Positions 55,759 to 64,000 of a stretch of DNA of 64,000 nt are shown here, in pieces; positions within the stretch are counted from its first letter, which is position 1, and every line of letters starts with the position of its first letter. The notes under the pieces were generated by a model. The model saw only the letters and a list, made by a program, of their open reading frames with translations. It made no database searches and was not told the origin of the DNA. Made by a program: the position numbers and the translations under genes. Source of the DNA: Leptospira sp. WS92.C1 (GTDB lineage: Bacteria; Spirochaetota; Leptospiria; Leptospirales; Leptospiraceae); NCBI RefSeq assembly GCF_040833975.1, contig NZ_CP162130.1, positions 1,996,501 through 2,060,500 of the forward strand, in the 5' to 3' direction.

Positions 55759-57278
55759 CCGTAGTCGATACCGGAATTGGAATTCTTGAGGAAAATCAAA
55801 GTTCGATATTTGAAGCCTTTCAGCAGGCCGACGGAAGCACATCGAGAAAATACGGAGGGACCGGTTTGGGATTGTCTATCTCAAAAGAATTGGCTAAGTT
55901 ATTAGGAGGAGAAATCCTTCTTGAAAGTAAAATTAACGAAGGGTCGTCCTTTTCCCTTATCATCCCTCTGGTCTTGGAAGAGGAACCTCAGAAGAATTTT
56001 AACAAAGTCAGAAGTCAAGAATCCGTTCTTCACATACTAGAAAATCCAAATCAATTCTTAGATTTTCCGGCTGCGAAAGACGATCGAACCCAGATTGAAA
56101 ACGGAGACAAAACGGTCTTGATCATCGAAGACGATCTAAAGTTTGCTTCGATATTGATCAAACAAGCAAATGAAAAAGGCTTTAAATGTCTATCTGCTTC
56201 CACGGGGGAAGACGGGTTGGTTTTGGCTAGGAAATATAAACCAAACGCGATCATTTTAGACTTTGGGTTACCTGGAACAAACGGTCATAACGTACTAAAC
56301 GAATTAAAAGCGGATCCTTCCGTCAGACATATTCCCGTACATATCATTTCTGCGGAAGAGCATTCATTACAGCCGATCAAAGAAGGTGCCGTTTCCTATC
56401 TCAGAAAACCGGTCAACAAAGAACAGTTGAATCATGCGTTTGGCAGAATCGAAAATTTCATCGATCGAAAAATGAAGAACCTTTTAATCATCGAAGATGA
56501 TCCGAACGCAAGAATTGCGATTAGAAAGCTGATCGGAAATGGAGATGTAAAGTGTTTAGAGGCAGGAAGCGGGCAAGAAGCATTGAGCGTTTGTAAGGAA
56601 AGTTACATAGATTGTATCGTTTTGGATATCGGACTTCCGGATATGAGCGGATTCGATTTGATCTACGAACTTGAAAAGATAGAAGATCAACAAACTCCTC
56701 CGATTATTATTTATACCGGACGGGAACTGACATGGGAGGAAAACAATGAACTTCAAAAGTATGCAGAGAGTATTATCATTAAAGGAGTCAAATCGGAGGA
56801 GCGACTTCTGGATGAAACAGCCCTTTTTCTCCATAGAACAATCAAGGACTTACCAGAATCAAAACAAGGAATCATTCATAAATTATATGATAAAGAGTCG
56901 ATTTTTCAACTAAAAAAAATACTTTTAGTTGATGATGACATGAGAAACGTATTCGCATTATCTAAAATATTAAAAGATAGAGGAATGAACGTAGTAAAAG
57001 CCGAAAACGGAAAGCGCGCTCTGGACGTATTGGAAGATATGGGCGACGTAGATATCGTTTTGATGGACATTATGATGCCGGAAATGGACGGCTATGAAGC
57101 GATGAGAAAAATCCGTGCGAATATAAAATATAAAAATCTTCCAGTCATCGCGCTCACAGCAAAGGCAATGAAAGACGACAAACAAAAATGTATCGATGCG
57201 GGAGCCAACGATTATATAGCCAAACCGGTCGATGTCGAACGATTGCTTTCCTTGATGCGGGTTTGGCTGGGTGCATAA
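55750..57278 (+). pseudogene. Hybrid histidine kinase, C-terminal fragment (rest of ATPase plus three receivers)
   Basis: Continues the interrupted kinase in the same frame: FSVVDTGIGI (G1 box), FEAFQQADGSTSRKYGGTGLGL (F and G2 boxes), then three receiver domains at about 56100-56440, 56480-56830 and 56920-57270. All receivers keep acidic pockets and phospho-Asp motifs (DFGLPGTNG, DIGLPDMSG, DIMMPEMDG). Removing the IS plus one 9-bp repeat joins 52309-54421 to 55759-57278 as 3,633 bp = 1,211 codons including stop. The first plausible start in this fragment is a TTG at 55866, so the three receivers alone might still be made. Overlaps the next gene by 8 bp if that gene starts at GTG 57271. Confidence 0.9.
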
Positions 57279-58407
57279 AAACAAAAAAATGGATCTAAAA
57301 CCGAAAATACTAATCGTGGATGATAAGCCAGAGAATCTTATCGCCTTAGAAGTCGTATTAAAGGATCTGGATATTGATCTTATAAAGGCTTTAAGCGGTA
57401 ACGAAGCATTAAAGGCTACCCTGCACAATGATTTCGCTCTGGCCTTACTGGATATTCAAATGCCTGAGATGGACGGTTATGAATTAGCCGGAATTCTCAG
57501 AGAGGAGGAGAAAACTTCTCGTCTTCCTTTTATATTTATATCTGCGGTATATACGGACAACCTAAACGTTTTTAAGGGTTACGAAAAAGGAGCGTTTAGT
57601 TTTATCACGAAGCCGTTTCAATCTGAGATCTTGATCAATAAGGTTAAATTTTTTATCGATAAACATATTCAGGAAATTGCACTTTTTAACTTAAACAAAG
57701 ACCTTCAAAATAAAAATTTGGAACTAGAATATATCAATTCAGAGCTCGATTCTTTTTGTTACTCCGTTTCTCACGATCTCAAATCTCCATTACGCGCCAT
57801 TGACGGATATTCTAAAATCCTAAAGGAAGACTACGGACAAAAATTCGACGAGGAAGGAAATCGAATCTTGCATGTGATTTCCAGTAATGCGGAAAGAATG
57901 AACGATCTGATCGATAGTCTTTTGACGCTTTCTCGATTGGGAAAAAAAGATATTAGCAAAAATACAATCGATATGAATCTGTTGATTAAAAAGGTGATTG
58001 AGGAATTTCCGAATAATACCTTGTTGAAAAAAATACATTTGGAAATTCAAGATCTTCATCCTGTGATGGGAGATCTGGTTTTGTTAAAACAGGTTTTCGT
58101 AAATATCATTTCAAACGCGATCAAATATTCCTCTAAAAAAGAAAAGCCAATCATTAAAATCGGAAGTCACATTCAAGATAATTTAATCGTTTACTCTGTT
58201 CAAGACAACGGGGTCGGTTTTAATATGGAATACCATCATAAACTTTTCGGGGTCTTTCAACGTCTTCATGACGGAAACCAGTTTGAGGGGATTGGGATTG
58301 GTTTGGCGATTGTTCAGAGAGTAATTTCGCGTCACGGAGGTAGCGTTTGGGCGGAAGGTGCAGTGGATCAAGGGGCAACTTTTTTTCTTTCTTTGCCGGC
58401 AAATTGA
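57271..58407 (+). CDS. REC-HisKA-HATPase histidine kinase
   Basis: 378 residues (GTG 57271 or ATG 57289, the latter giving 372). A receiver (residues ~12-130, phospho-Asp in LLDIQMPEMDG), then a short coiled link, HisKA with His in SVSHDLKSPLRA, and HATPase with NIISNAIKYSSK, VQDNGVGFNMEYH and GIGIGLAIVQRV. It has no sensor or membrane segment, so it is a cytoplasmic kinase switched by phosphorylation of its own receiver, possibly by the neighbouring hybrid kinase. The HisKA form SVSHDLKSP resembles the bacteriophytochrome-type class. Confidence 0.93.
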   Translation: MHKNKKMDLKPKILIVDDKPENLIALEVVLKDLDIDLIKALSGNEALKATLHNDFALALLDIQMPEMDGYELAGILREEEKTSRLPFIFISAVYTDNLNVFKGYEKGAFSFITKPFQSEILINKVKFFIDKHIQEIALFNLNKDLQNKNLELEYINSELDSFCYSVSHDLKSPLRAIDGYSKILKEDYGQKFDEEGNRILHVISSNAERMNDLIDSLLTLSRLGKKDISKNTIDMNLLIKKVIEEFPNNTLLKKIHLEIQDLHPVMGDLVLLKQVFVNIISNAIKYSSKKEKPIIKIGSHIQDNLIVYSVQDNGVGFNMEYHHKLFGVFQRLHDGNQFEGIGIGLAIVQRVISRHGGSVWAEGAVDQGATFFLSLPAN

Positions 58408-58590
58408 CAATGATAACATTTTGCTTTTTAAAATCCTTCAAGAAATTTTTTTCGCCTCAATCAAGTTGCGTATACTATAAAAATATTCGAATTAAAACAG
58501 ATTTTGAAAATAAAGTTCAGCATTGTGCGAAATTTATAAAATTAAAATTCAATCAATTGGAATGAATTTGAAAAATATAGCAAAAAATAA

Positions 58591-58619
58591 TTGATATTCG
58601 AACCTATATTTGGTATATT
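58591..58619 (+). promoter_or_regulatory. Candidate promoter of the double kinase gene
   Basis: TTGATA, a 17-bp spacer and TATATT, with a predicted start near 58626, about 60 bp before the ATG. It lies in the 279-bp A+T-rich gap 58408-58686, which otherwise shows nothing clear. Confidence 0.45.
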
Positions 58620-58686
58620 TCTCTTTTCTGTTTTAAATTAATCTAATAGTTTAGAAATAACTTATTTACTATATTGTCAACTTGCC

Positions 58687-61182
58687 ATGGATCGATTCAA
58701 CTTGGAATCTAGCGATTATAGACTCATATTCGAGTCCCTGCCCGGATTATATCTTATCCTTCTTCCAAATCTCCATATCGCAGCAGCCAGTGAGGCGTAT
58801 TTAAACACAACCAAAACCAAACGGGAAGAAATTATGGGGAGAGGGGTTTTCGAGGTTTTTCCGGACAATCCTTCGGATCCGGATGCAACGGGCGTAAGTA
58901 ACCTGCGGGATTCGCTTGAGCTCGTTTTAAAAGATCGCGCGCCGAATACGATGGCGGTGCAAAAATACGACGTTCAACTTCCTGAATCGCAAGGAGGTGG
59001 ATTCGAGGTTCGATATTGGAGTGTGGTCAACATTCCGGTTCTTGATAAAAAGGGAGAGGTTTGCTATATCATCAATCGTGTGGAGGAAGTTACCGAGTTC
59101 ATGCGTTTGAAAAATATGGGCAATGAACAGGATAAACTTACCAACGATTTGCGTAATTTGACCGCTTCCATGGAAACAGAAATCTATCAGAGGGCTCAAG
59201 AAATACAGACTTCTAATAAAAAACTCATTCGGCTAAACGACGAATTGACTCAAAGGGAAGAAGAGATCAGACAAGTTTACAAAAGATTGTTTGATATGGA
59301 TCAGTTGAAGTCTCAATTTTTTGCAAATGTCAGCCACGAGTTACGCACACCTCTCACTTTGATCATCGGACCCACAAGAACTCTTTTAAAACAGAATTCG
59401 ATGGATGTTTCGCAACGTTATTTATTGGAAACGATCGAAAGAAATTCATACACACTGCTAAAACATGTAAACGATTTGCTCGATGTTTCGAAGTTGGAAG
59501 CTGGCAAGATGACTTTGAACTATTCGTCCGTAAATCTTTCCCGTTTGGTTCAAAATATCGCCGCTCATTTCGATTCGGTAGCCAAGGAAAGAAATATCGA
59601 ATTTGAACTAAATATGCCAGAAAGTTGCCCGGCTCAAGTTGACGCGCCTAAAATAGAACGGGTGGTTCTCAATCTCATCTCGAACGCTTTTAAATTCACA
59701 CCGGATTCGGGTAAAATTCAATGTTCTTTGAATTTGAGTGGAACATCCGTTTGGATTTCGATCGGAGACAGCGGTTCGGGGGTTCCCGTTTCCCAGCGAG
59801 AGTTGATCTTTGAAAAATTTAGACAAGGAGAAGAAGGGGATTCGCGTTCCTTTGGAGGAACTGGTTTGGGTTTATCTATAGCCAAGGATTTTGTAACCCT
59901 TCATCTCGGATCGATTCAAGTGTATGATTCTCCGTTAGGCGGTGCTTTGTTTAAAGTTCAGTTACCTCTTGGTGCTCCGGAGCAGGTCGCGGAATCAAAT
60001 TGGGCTTCTAACGAGGAGAATCAATTCGCTTTAGTCAGTACAATCAACGAATTCAAAGAGATAGAGCTGAAGGATCCTGGAAAATCCAATTCTTTCTCGG
60101 GCAAACCTAAGATTCTGATCGTCGAAGATAACCCAGAAATGCGGAGATATATTTTCGATACTCTGAGTTCCGAATTTCATTTAATCATAGCAAATGACGG
60201 TAAACAGGGTTTGGAAAAAACGATTCGTGAAAAACCGAATCTTATCATTACCGATGTTATGATGCCGAATATGAGCGGCGATCAAATGGTCCGTGAAATT
60301 CGACAGCTTCCCGAATTCGCAAATACGTCCATCATTTTTCTGAGTGCAAAGTCGGATCAGAACTTTAGGATCAAACTACTACAAGAAGGCGCTCAAGACT
60401 ATTTGATCAAACCGTTTACCCCGGAAGAACTAATCGTCAGAGTAAACAACCTGATTACGCTGCAAAAAACGATAGAGAGATTAGAATCCACAAATAAGGA
60501 TATGGAATCTTTTAGTTACTCCGTTTCGCATGATCTTAGAGCGCCGATTCGTTGGATCCAAGGTTTTGTAAATATTCTTATGGAAGACTTCGGCCCCGCT
60601 CTGGATCCGGAAGCTTTTCGATTGCTACAGACTATAGATAAAAATACAACACTGATGAGCAATCTCATCCAAGATCTCCTCAGTTTTCATCGAGTTACGA
60701 AGTTTGAGATGAAAGCTCGAACCGTCGATATGGAAAATATGGTAAAAGAAGTCGTGGATGCGGTTTTGATCAATTACCCGAAGATCAGTTATTCTATAGA
60801 AATCGGAAAATTACCAAACACTATTTGCGATAGGGCCGCTATAAAACAGGTCTGGGTAAATCTAATTTCAAATGCGATTAAATATTCTTCCACCCGAGAT
60901 CAGCCTTGTGTAAAAATTACGAGCAAAGACGAGGGGGAATTTTATACTTATACCGTAAAAGATAACGGTGTGGGATTCGATAAAAAATATGCGAATAAAT
61001 TATTCAAAGTATTTCAAAGACTTCATTTGCAGGAAGAATTTGAAGGAACTGGAGTCGGCTTGGCAATTGTAGATCGTATCGTTCAGCGTCATGGCGGGCA
61101 AGTTTTCGCGGAAGGTGAGGTGAATCTTGGTTCCACATTTTCCTTTACACTTCCGAAATTTGTAAATAACGAGGCGAGTTGA
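58687..61182 (+). CDS. Double-core hybrid kinase: PAS-HisKA-HATPase-REC-HisKA-HATPase
   Basis: 831 residues, soluble. PAS-like sensor (about 10-140, LIFESLPGLYLILLPNL), a coiled coil (150-205), first kinase core with His217 (FFANVSHELRTPL), N-box LNLISNAFKFTP and G2 box SFGGTGLGLS; a receiver at ~480-595 with Asp523 (ITDVMMPNMSG); a second kinase core with His615 (SVSHDLRAPIR), N-box NLISNAIKYSS, G1 DNGVGFDKKY and G2 GTGVGLAI. Both cores appear complete, so one polypeptide can in principle autophosphorylate twice with a receiver between. Start ATG 58687 under its own promoter. Ends 68 bp before the next kinase gene. Confidence 0.93.
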   Translation: MDRFNLESSDYRLIFESLPGLYLILLPNLHIAAASEAYLNTTKTKREEIMGRGVFEVFPDNPSDPDATGVSNLRDSLELVLKDRAPNTMAVQKYDVQLPESQGGGFEVRYWSVVNIPVLDKKGEVCYIINRVEEVTEFMRLKNMGNEQDKLTNDLRNLTASMETEIYQRAQEIQTSNKKLIRLNDELTQREEEIRQVYKRLFDMDQLKSQFFANVSHELRTPLTLIIGPTRTLLKQNSMDVSQRYLLETIERNSYTLLKHVNDLLDVSKLEAGKMTLNYSSVNLSRLVQNIAAHFDSVAKERNIEFELNMPESCPAQVDAPKIERVVLNLISNAFKFTPDSGKIQCSLNLSGTSVWISIGDSGSGVPVSQRELIFEKFRQGEEGDSRSFGGTGLGLSIAKDFVTLHLGSIQVYDSPLGGALFKVQLPLGAPEQVAESNWASNEENQFALVSTINEFKEIELKDPGKSNSFSGKPKILIVEDNPEMRRYIFDTLSSEFHLIIANDGKQGLEKTIREKPNLIITDVMMPNMSGDQMVREIRQLPEFANTSIIFLSAKSDQNFRIKLLQEGAQDYLIKPFTPEELIVRVNNLITLQKTIERLESTNKDMESFSYSVSHDLRAPIRWIQGFVNILMEDFGPALDPEAFRLLQTIDKNTTLMSNLIQDLLSFHRVTKFEMKARTVDMENMVKEVVDAVLINYPKISYSIEIGKLPNTICDRAAIKQVWVNLISNAIKYSSTRDQPCVKITSKDEGEFYTYTVKDNGVGFDKKYANKLFKVFQRLHLQEEFEGTGVGLAIVDRIVQRHGGQVFAEGEVNLGSTFSFTLPKFVNNEAS

Positions 61183-61250
61183 TTTTGTTTTTGATCATGA
61201 ACGTTTCCTGCAGATGCGATCCACAAATCTTTAATGTATGGTGATATAAT

Positions 61251-62387
61251 ATGGCAAAGTTGAAGTTTCTGTTTTTAGAAGATTCTCTCGTAGATTTGGA
61301 GCTCATCCAAAGACAACTCCGAAAGGCAAAGATAGAATACGATCCGTTTCATGTTTGCGATTCGGAAGGATTTTCCGAGACCATAGTAAAGGAAAAACCG
61401 GATCTCATCTTATCCGATTTTAGCCTTCCAAAATACGACGGATTTTCTGCGTTGACCGCCGCTAAACAACTTTGCCCCGAGACTCCGTTTATCTTTGTGT
61501 CCGGAACCTACGGAGAGGAAGCGGCGATTAAAACGCTGACCATGGGAGCGACCGATTACGTTCTCAAAGATCGAATCGAAAAACTTCTTCCCGCGGTGCA
61601 AAGAGCCCTCAACGAATCTCAAGATCACGAATTGAGAAAAAAAGCGGAAAAAGAAAGATACGAGTTGGAAATACAATTAAGACAAAGCCAGAAATTAGAG
61701 GCGATGGGCGTCATGGCGGGAACTATGGCTCACGAAATCAATAACCCGTTATTTGCAATCAGCGAGTACGCAGCTTTGATCGCTAAGGGGGATATCGACG
61801 CCGAAAAGACAAAAAAACTCGCGTTAAAAATCAGAGATGAAAGTGAACGTATCGCTACAATCATGAAGGATTTATTGAGATTTTCAAGAGAGGAGAAAGG
61901 AAATTTCAAACCTGCGGAAGCGTGCGATATTATGATAAAACTACAATCGATCACACAGCAAATTTTCAAAATGAACAAGGTAGAAGTGCAATGGGAGAAT
62001 GTCGATAAGGGGCATTCTATCCTTTGCAGAGAAGGACAGATTTTGCAAATTTTACTGAACCTCGTAAATAATTCCGTGGATAGTCTGAATCAGAAATTTC
62101 CTGATTATGACGAAAAAAAGTGTATGAATATCGGCGTTTCGCTAAAAGCAATCGAAGAAACGATTTATGCCCAATTTAAAGTTGAGGACTTTGGAATGGG
62201 AATTCCCTTAGAAATTCAAGAATCAGTCTTTAAAACTTTTTTTACAACCAAAACGGCGGATCGTGGGACAGGGCTCGGTTTATCCGTGAGTCTTGGAATT
62301 GCGTATGAGCACGGTGGAAGTTTATATTTTGAAAGCGTTCCTGGAGAATCCACCTGTTTCTTTTTAAACGTTCCGATCGCTTCTTAG
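61251..62387 (+). CDS. REC-HisKA-HATPase histidine kinase
   Basis: 378 residues, soluble. Receiver 1-125 with Asp56 (SDFSLPKYDG), a coiled helix, HisKA with His161 in AGTMAHEINNPLFAI (NtrB-like HisKA class), N-box ILLNLVNNSVDSL, G1 EDFGMGIP and G2 GTGLGLSVSL. Receiver and kinase are in the same order as in the kinase at 57271 but from a different HisKA class, so it is not a recent copy. The ATG follows GATATAAT. It closes the run of kinases. Confidence 0.92.
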   Translation: MAKLKFLFLEDSLVDLELIQRQLRKAKIEYDPFHVCDSEGFSETIVKEKPDLILSDFSLPKYDGFSALTAAKQLCPETPFIFVSGTYGEEAAIKTLTMGATDYVLKDRIEKLLPAVQRALNESQDHELRKKAEKERYELEIQLRQSQKLEAMGVMAGTMAHEINNPLFAISEYAALIAKGDIDAEKTKKLALKIRDESERIATIMKDLLRFSREEKGNFKPAEACDIMIKLQSITQQIFKMNKVEVQWENVDKGHSILCREGQILQILLNLVNNSVDSLNQKFPDYDEKKCMNIGVSLKAIEETIYAQFKVEDFGMGIPLEIQESVFKTFFTTKTADRGTGLGLSVSLGIAYEHGGSLYFESVPGESTCFFLNVPIAS

Positions 62388-62476
62388 AAGTCGTTCAAAA
62401 CGTATTTTTGCTTTCTAACATATGCTTTTGATTTTCTAAGATCAATTTTTAATATTTCTTTTAAAAAGATCCGAAA

Positions 62477-62495
62477 TTGAAAACTTGATTTTCAA
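62477..62495. other. Short inverted repeat downstream of the last kinase
   Basis: TTGAAAA-CTTGA-TTTTCAA, a 7-bp A+T-rich stem with a 5-base loop, but no following T-run. It may mark the end of the kinase transcript or an operator of the methyltransferase gene; neither is certain. Confidence 0.25.
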
Positions 62496-62597
62496 ATTTC
62501 ATTCCGATTCTTGCTTGAAAAAATTTCCCCCCGATCACGTTTAGAGAATATTGAATTTTGCCGGTTTCAAATCAAAGGCATAATTCCGGAACGTTTA

Positions 62598-63359
62598 ATG
62601 AGTGAAAAATCAATCAATTTTGATCTTGTCTCTGACATTTACGATGTTTATGTAAGTTCCAAATTGGATATCGATTTCTTTTTAGAAGAAACCGAGACGA
62701 TAAATTCTCCGATCTTGGAATTGATGGCGGGAACGGGAAGGGTTACGATTCCGCTGTTGGAAAAGAAAAGGAGAATGTTTTGCGTGGATTACTCTTCCGG
62801 AATGTTAACGGAATTAAAACGAAAAACAAACTCCTATCAAAACGCGATTGAAATTTTAGAAGCAGATGTTCGTTTTCTCAAACTCGATACAAAGTTCGAA
62901 TGTATTCTATTACCATTTCATTCATTATCCGAGATCCTAGATCCTAAGGATCAGGAAGATGTCTTGATTTCAATATATAACTTATTGGCTGACAAGGGTA
63001 AATTCATACTCACATTGCAAAATCCGAAAATACGTCTAAAGGATGCGGACGGATTGATTCGAGTTATGGGAGAGTTTACTTTATCGAATTCGCGCAAACT
63101 GGTCGTTTCTTATTATAACGAATATAAAAAAAAACAAGGTATCGCGACCGGAATGCAGTTTTACGAATTTTACAATCCAAAGAACGTATTGTTGGAAAAA
63201 AGATACATGCCGATTCGTTTTCGTCCTATTTTCAAAGAGGAAATCGATACTTTTTTAGATCGGATCGGATTTACGATTTTGGAACTTTACGGCGGATACG
63301 ATCGTTCGAAATTTATCCCGGATCAAAGTCCATTTATGATTTTTATATTAGGAAAATAA
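62598..63359 (+). CDS. Class I SAM-dependent methyltransferase
   Basis: 253 residues from ATG 62598; the frame is open further upstream but has no sign of coding there. Motif I is ILELMAGTGRVTIPLL, with acidic motif II FCVDYSSGML and motif III-like EADVRFLKL. No substrate-binding signature is recognised; it resembles general class I small-molecule methyltransferases. The membrane protein gene begins 3 bp downstream, so the two are likely cotranscribed and may act together. Confidence 0.8.
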   Translation: MSEKSINFDLVSDIYDVYVSSKLDIDFFLEETETINSPILELMAGTGRVTIPLLEKKRRMFCVDYSSGMLTELKRKTNSYQNAIEILEADVRFLKLDTKFECILLPFHSLSEILDPKDQEDVLISIYNLLADKGKFILTLQNPKIRLKDADGLIRVMGEFTLSNSRKLVVSYYNEYKKKQGIATGMQFYEFYNPKNVLLEKRYMPIRFRPIFKEEIDTFLDRIGFTILELYGGYDRSKFIPDQSPFMIFILGK

Positions 63360-63362
63360 ATT

Positions 63363-63767
63363 ATGAAAAAGTTTTATCTCTTTACCTCGTTTAGTATATT
63401 TTTGTTCGCGATTTTATGGAATGGATTGGTTCACATGGTGATTCTAAAAGAATTCAATGAGTCCGTCGCCTACTTAAGGCGAGTCAACCAAAACGAATTC
63501 TTCTCCTTGGCACTTTTAATGACGGCTTTGATCGCATTCTTATTTTCGTGTAGTTTTTTGAAATGGAAAAAAAAGGATACGGTTCGAGAGGATTTTGCAC
63601 ATATTTTGTTTTTTTCGAGTTTGGCCGGCGTACTCGTGGACCTAAACCAGTGGATTCTCTATCCGATTCCTGCAAAAACGATTTTGCTCTGGTTTTTGTT
63701 TAGTATCCTTGAATTTACCGTTTATCAACAGATTGCAAATTTTTATTACAAAAAATGGATTCGTTGA
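63363..63767 (+). CDS. Small integral membrane protein, unknown
   Basis: 134 residues with four predicted membrane helices (about 6-26, 48-65, 80-95, 103-125). No motif known to me. ATG 63363 is 3 bp after the methyltransferase stop (coupled). Highly basic C-terminus (YKKWIR). Function unknown. Confidence 0.7.
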   Translation: MKKFYLFTSFSIFLFAILWNGLVHMVILKEFNESVAYLRRVNQNEFFSLALLMTALIAFLFSCSFLKWKKKDTVREDFAHILFFSSLAGVLVDLNQWILYPIPAKTILLWFLFSILEFTVYQQIANFYYKKWIR

Positions 63768-63886
63768 GCCGGATCAATGATAAGTTAAAAAGGACTTTTC
63801 TGATCCGAATTAAACTCAAGGAAATTGCGCGAGCCGCGGACGACCTTGCCAAAATTGCAGAAACGGTTCTAGGACAAGCCGAATAA
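63755..63886 (+). CDS. Possible short ORF overlapping the membrane protein end
   Basis: ATG 63755 to TAA 63886, 43 residues, overlapping the previous gene by 13 bp in another frame. The chain is amphipathic and Lys/Ala/Glu-rich (ends ARAADDLAKIAETVLGQAE), suggestive of a real helical peptide. No ribosome-binding site is seen and the frame continues open upstream, so it may be chance. Confidence 0.3.
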   Translation: MDSLSRINDKLKRTFLIRIKLKEIARAADDLAKIAETVLGQAE

Positions 63887-64000
63887 TCGAATCAGCTCAT
63901 CGGCAAATTTAAGATTCGATCCGATTTTTGAGAATTTTAGAATGGAACGTTTTTTAAACGAACATATTTAGAATATTCAGATCTACGATTCTTCCAAAGA
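63887..64000. other. Right-hand edge, nothing assignable
   Basis: 114 bp with no full ORF. CGTTT-TTT-AAACG is a small stem-loop. The last 18 bases could be the C-terminus of a minus-strand gene (SLEES, then stop at 63983-63985), but this cannot be tested inside the window. Confidence 0.3.

Noticed and set aside
61242..61250. TATAAT just before the kinase ATG at 61251
   Set aside because: As a -10 it would give an almost leaderless transcript; without a -35 it is more likely chance A+T.

Overview
The window looks like a chromosomal segment of a Leptospira species, probably from the pathogenic clade. The evidence is the RecA, UvrA and LeuA sequences as I remember them from the genus, a DUF1564 gene (to my knowledge almost confined to Leptospira), frequent TTG start codons, moderate GC, and a lipoprotein/7TM PP2C-type phosphatase of leptospiral style. 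I cannot name the species. No rRNA, tRNA or CRISPR array was found.

Layout. 0-8.4 kb: DUF4254 protein, a cyclic-nucleotide-gated patatin phospholipase, a minus-strand run argC > acyl-CoA synthetase > nucleoside phosphorylase-family protein, then recA with a clear terminator and an unknown membrane-anchored protein. 8.5-12.1 kb: HIT protein, a small lipoprotein and the tldD-tldE protease pair. 12.2-22.3 kb: envelope block of alpha-2-macroglobulin, penicillin-binding protein 1C, MoxR ATPase and a VWA protein. 22.3-26.8 kb (minus): slyD, a UvrD-family helicase, a SprT-like metalloprotein, a small protein and panE. 26.9-34.7 kb: small unknown protein, PP2C-type phosphatase, 2,4-dienoyl-CoA reductase, DUF1564 protein, leuA and a VOC-like protein. 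34.8-50.4 kb: YhhQ-type queuosine-precursor transporter, GH18 protein, TsaC/Sua5, SppA, UvrA, an acyl-CoA-dehydrogenase-like protein, a CDF metal exporter, an OmpA-like coiled-coil protein, MgtE, a lipoprotein, and a Tgt enzyme fused to a second domain resembling the MnmD/MnmC methyltransferase.

50.8-62.4 kb is a dense signalling island on the plus strand: CheR, a receiver-less CheB, a large hybrid histidine kinase, a REC-kinase, a protein with two complete kinase cores, and another REC-kinase. By eye it is more A+T-rich than its left flank. The large hybrid kinase is split by a 1,328-bp IS256-family element with a 9-bp target duplication (CGATCTTTT). Removing the element and one repeat copy restores an uninterrupted 1,210-codon frame through the ATPase domain, which is strong internal evidence for a recent insertion. 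A methyltransferase, a small membrane protein and a possible 43-residue ORF close the window.

The most interesting points are the Tgt-MnmD fusion (two wobble-position-34 tRNA modification activities in one chain, with an altered Tgt catalytic loop), the IS-interrupted kinase inside a CheR/CheB-associated phosphorelay island, and the double-core kinase. Functions are inferred from motifs read by eye and knowledge of families; no database search was run.
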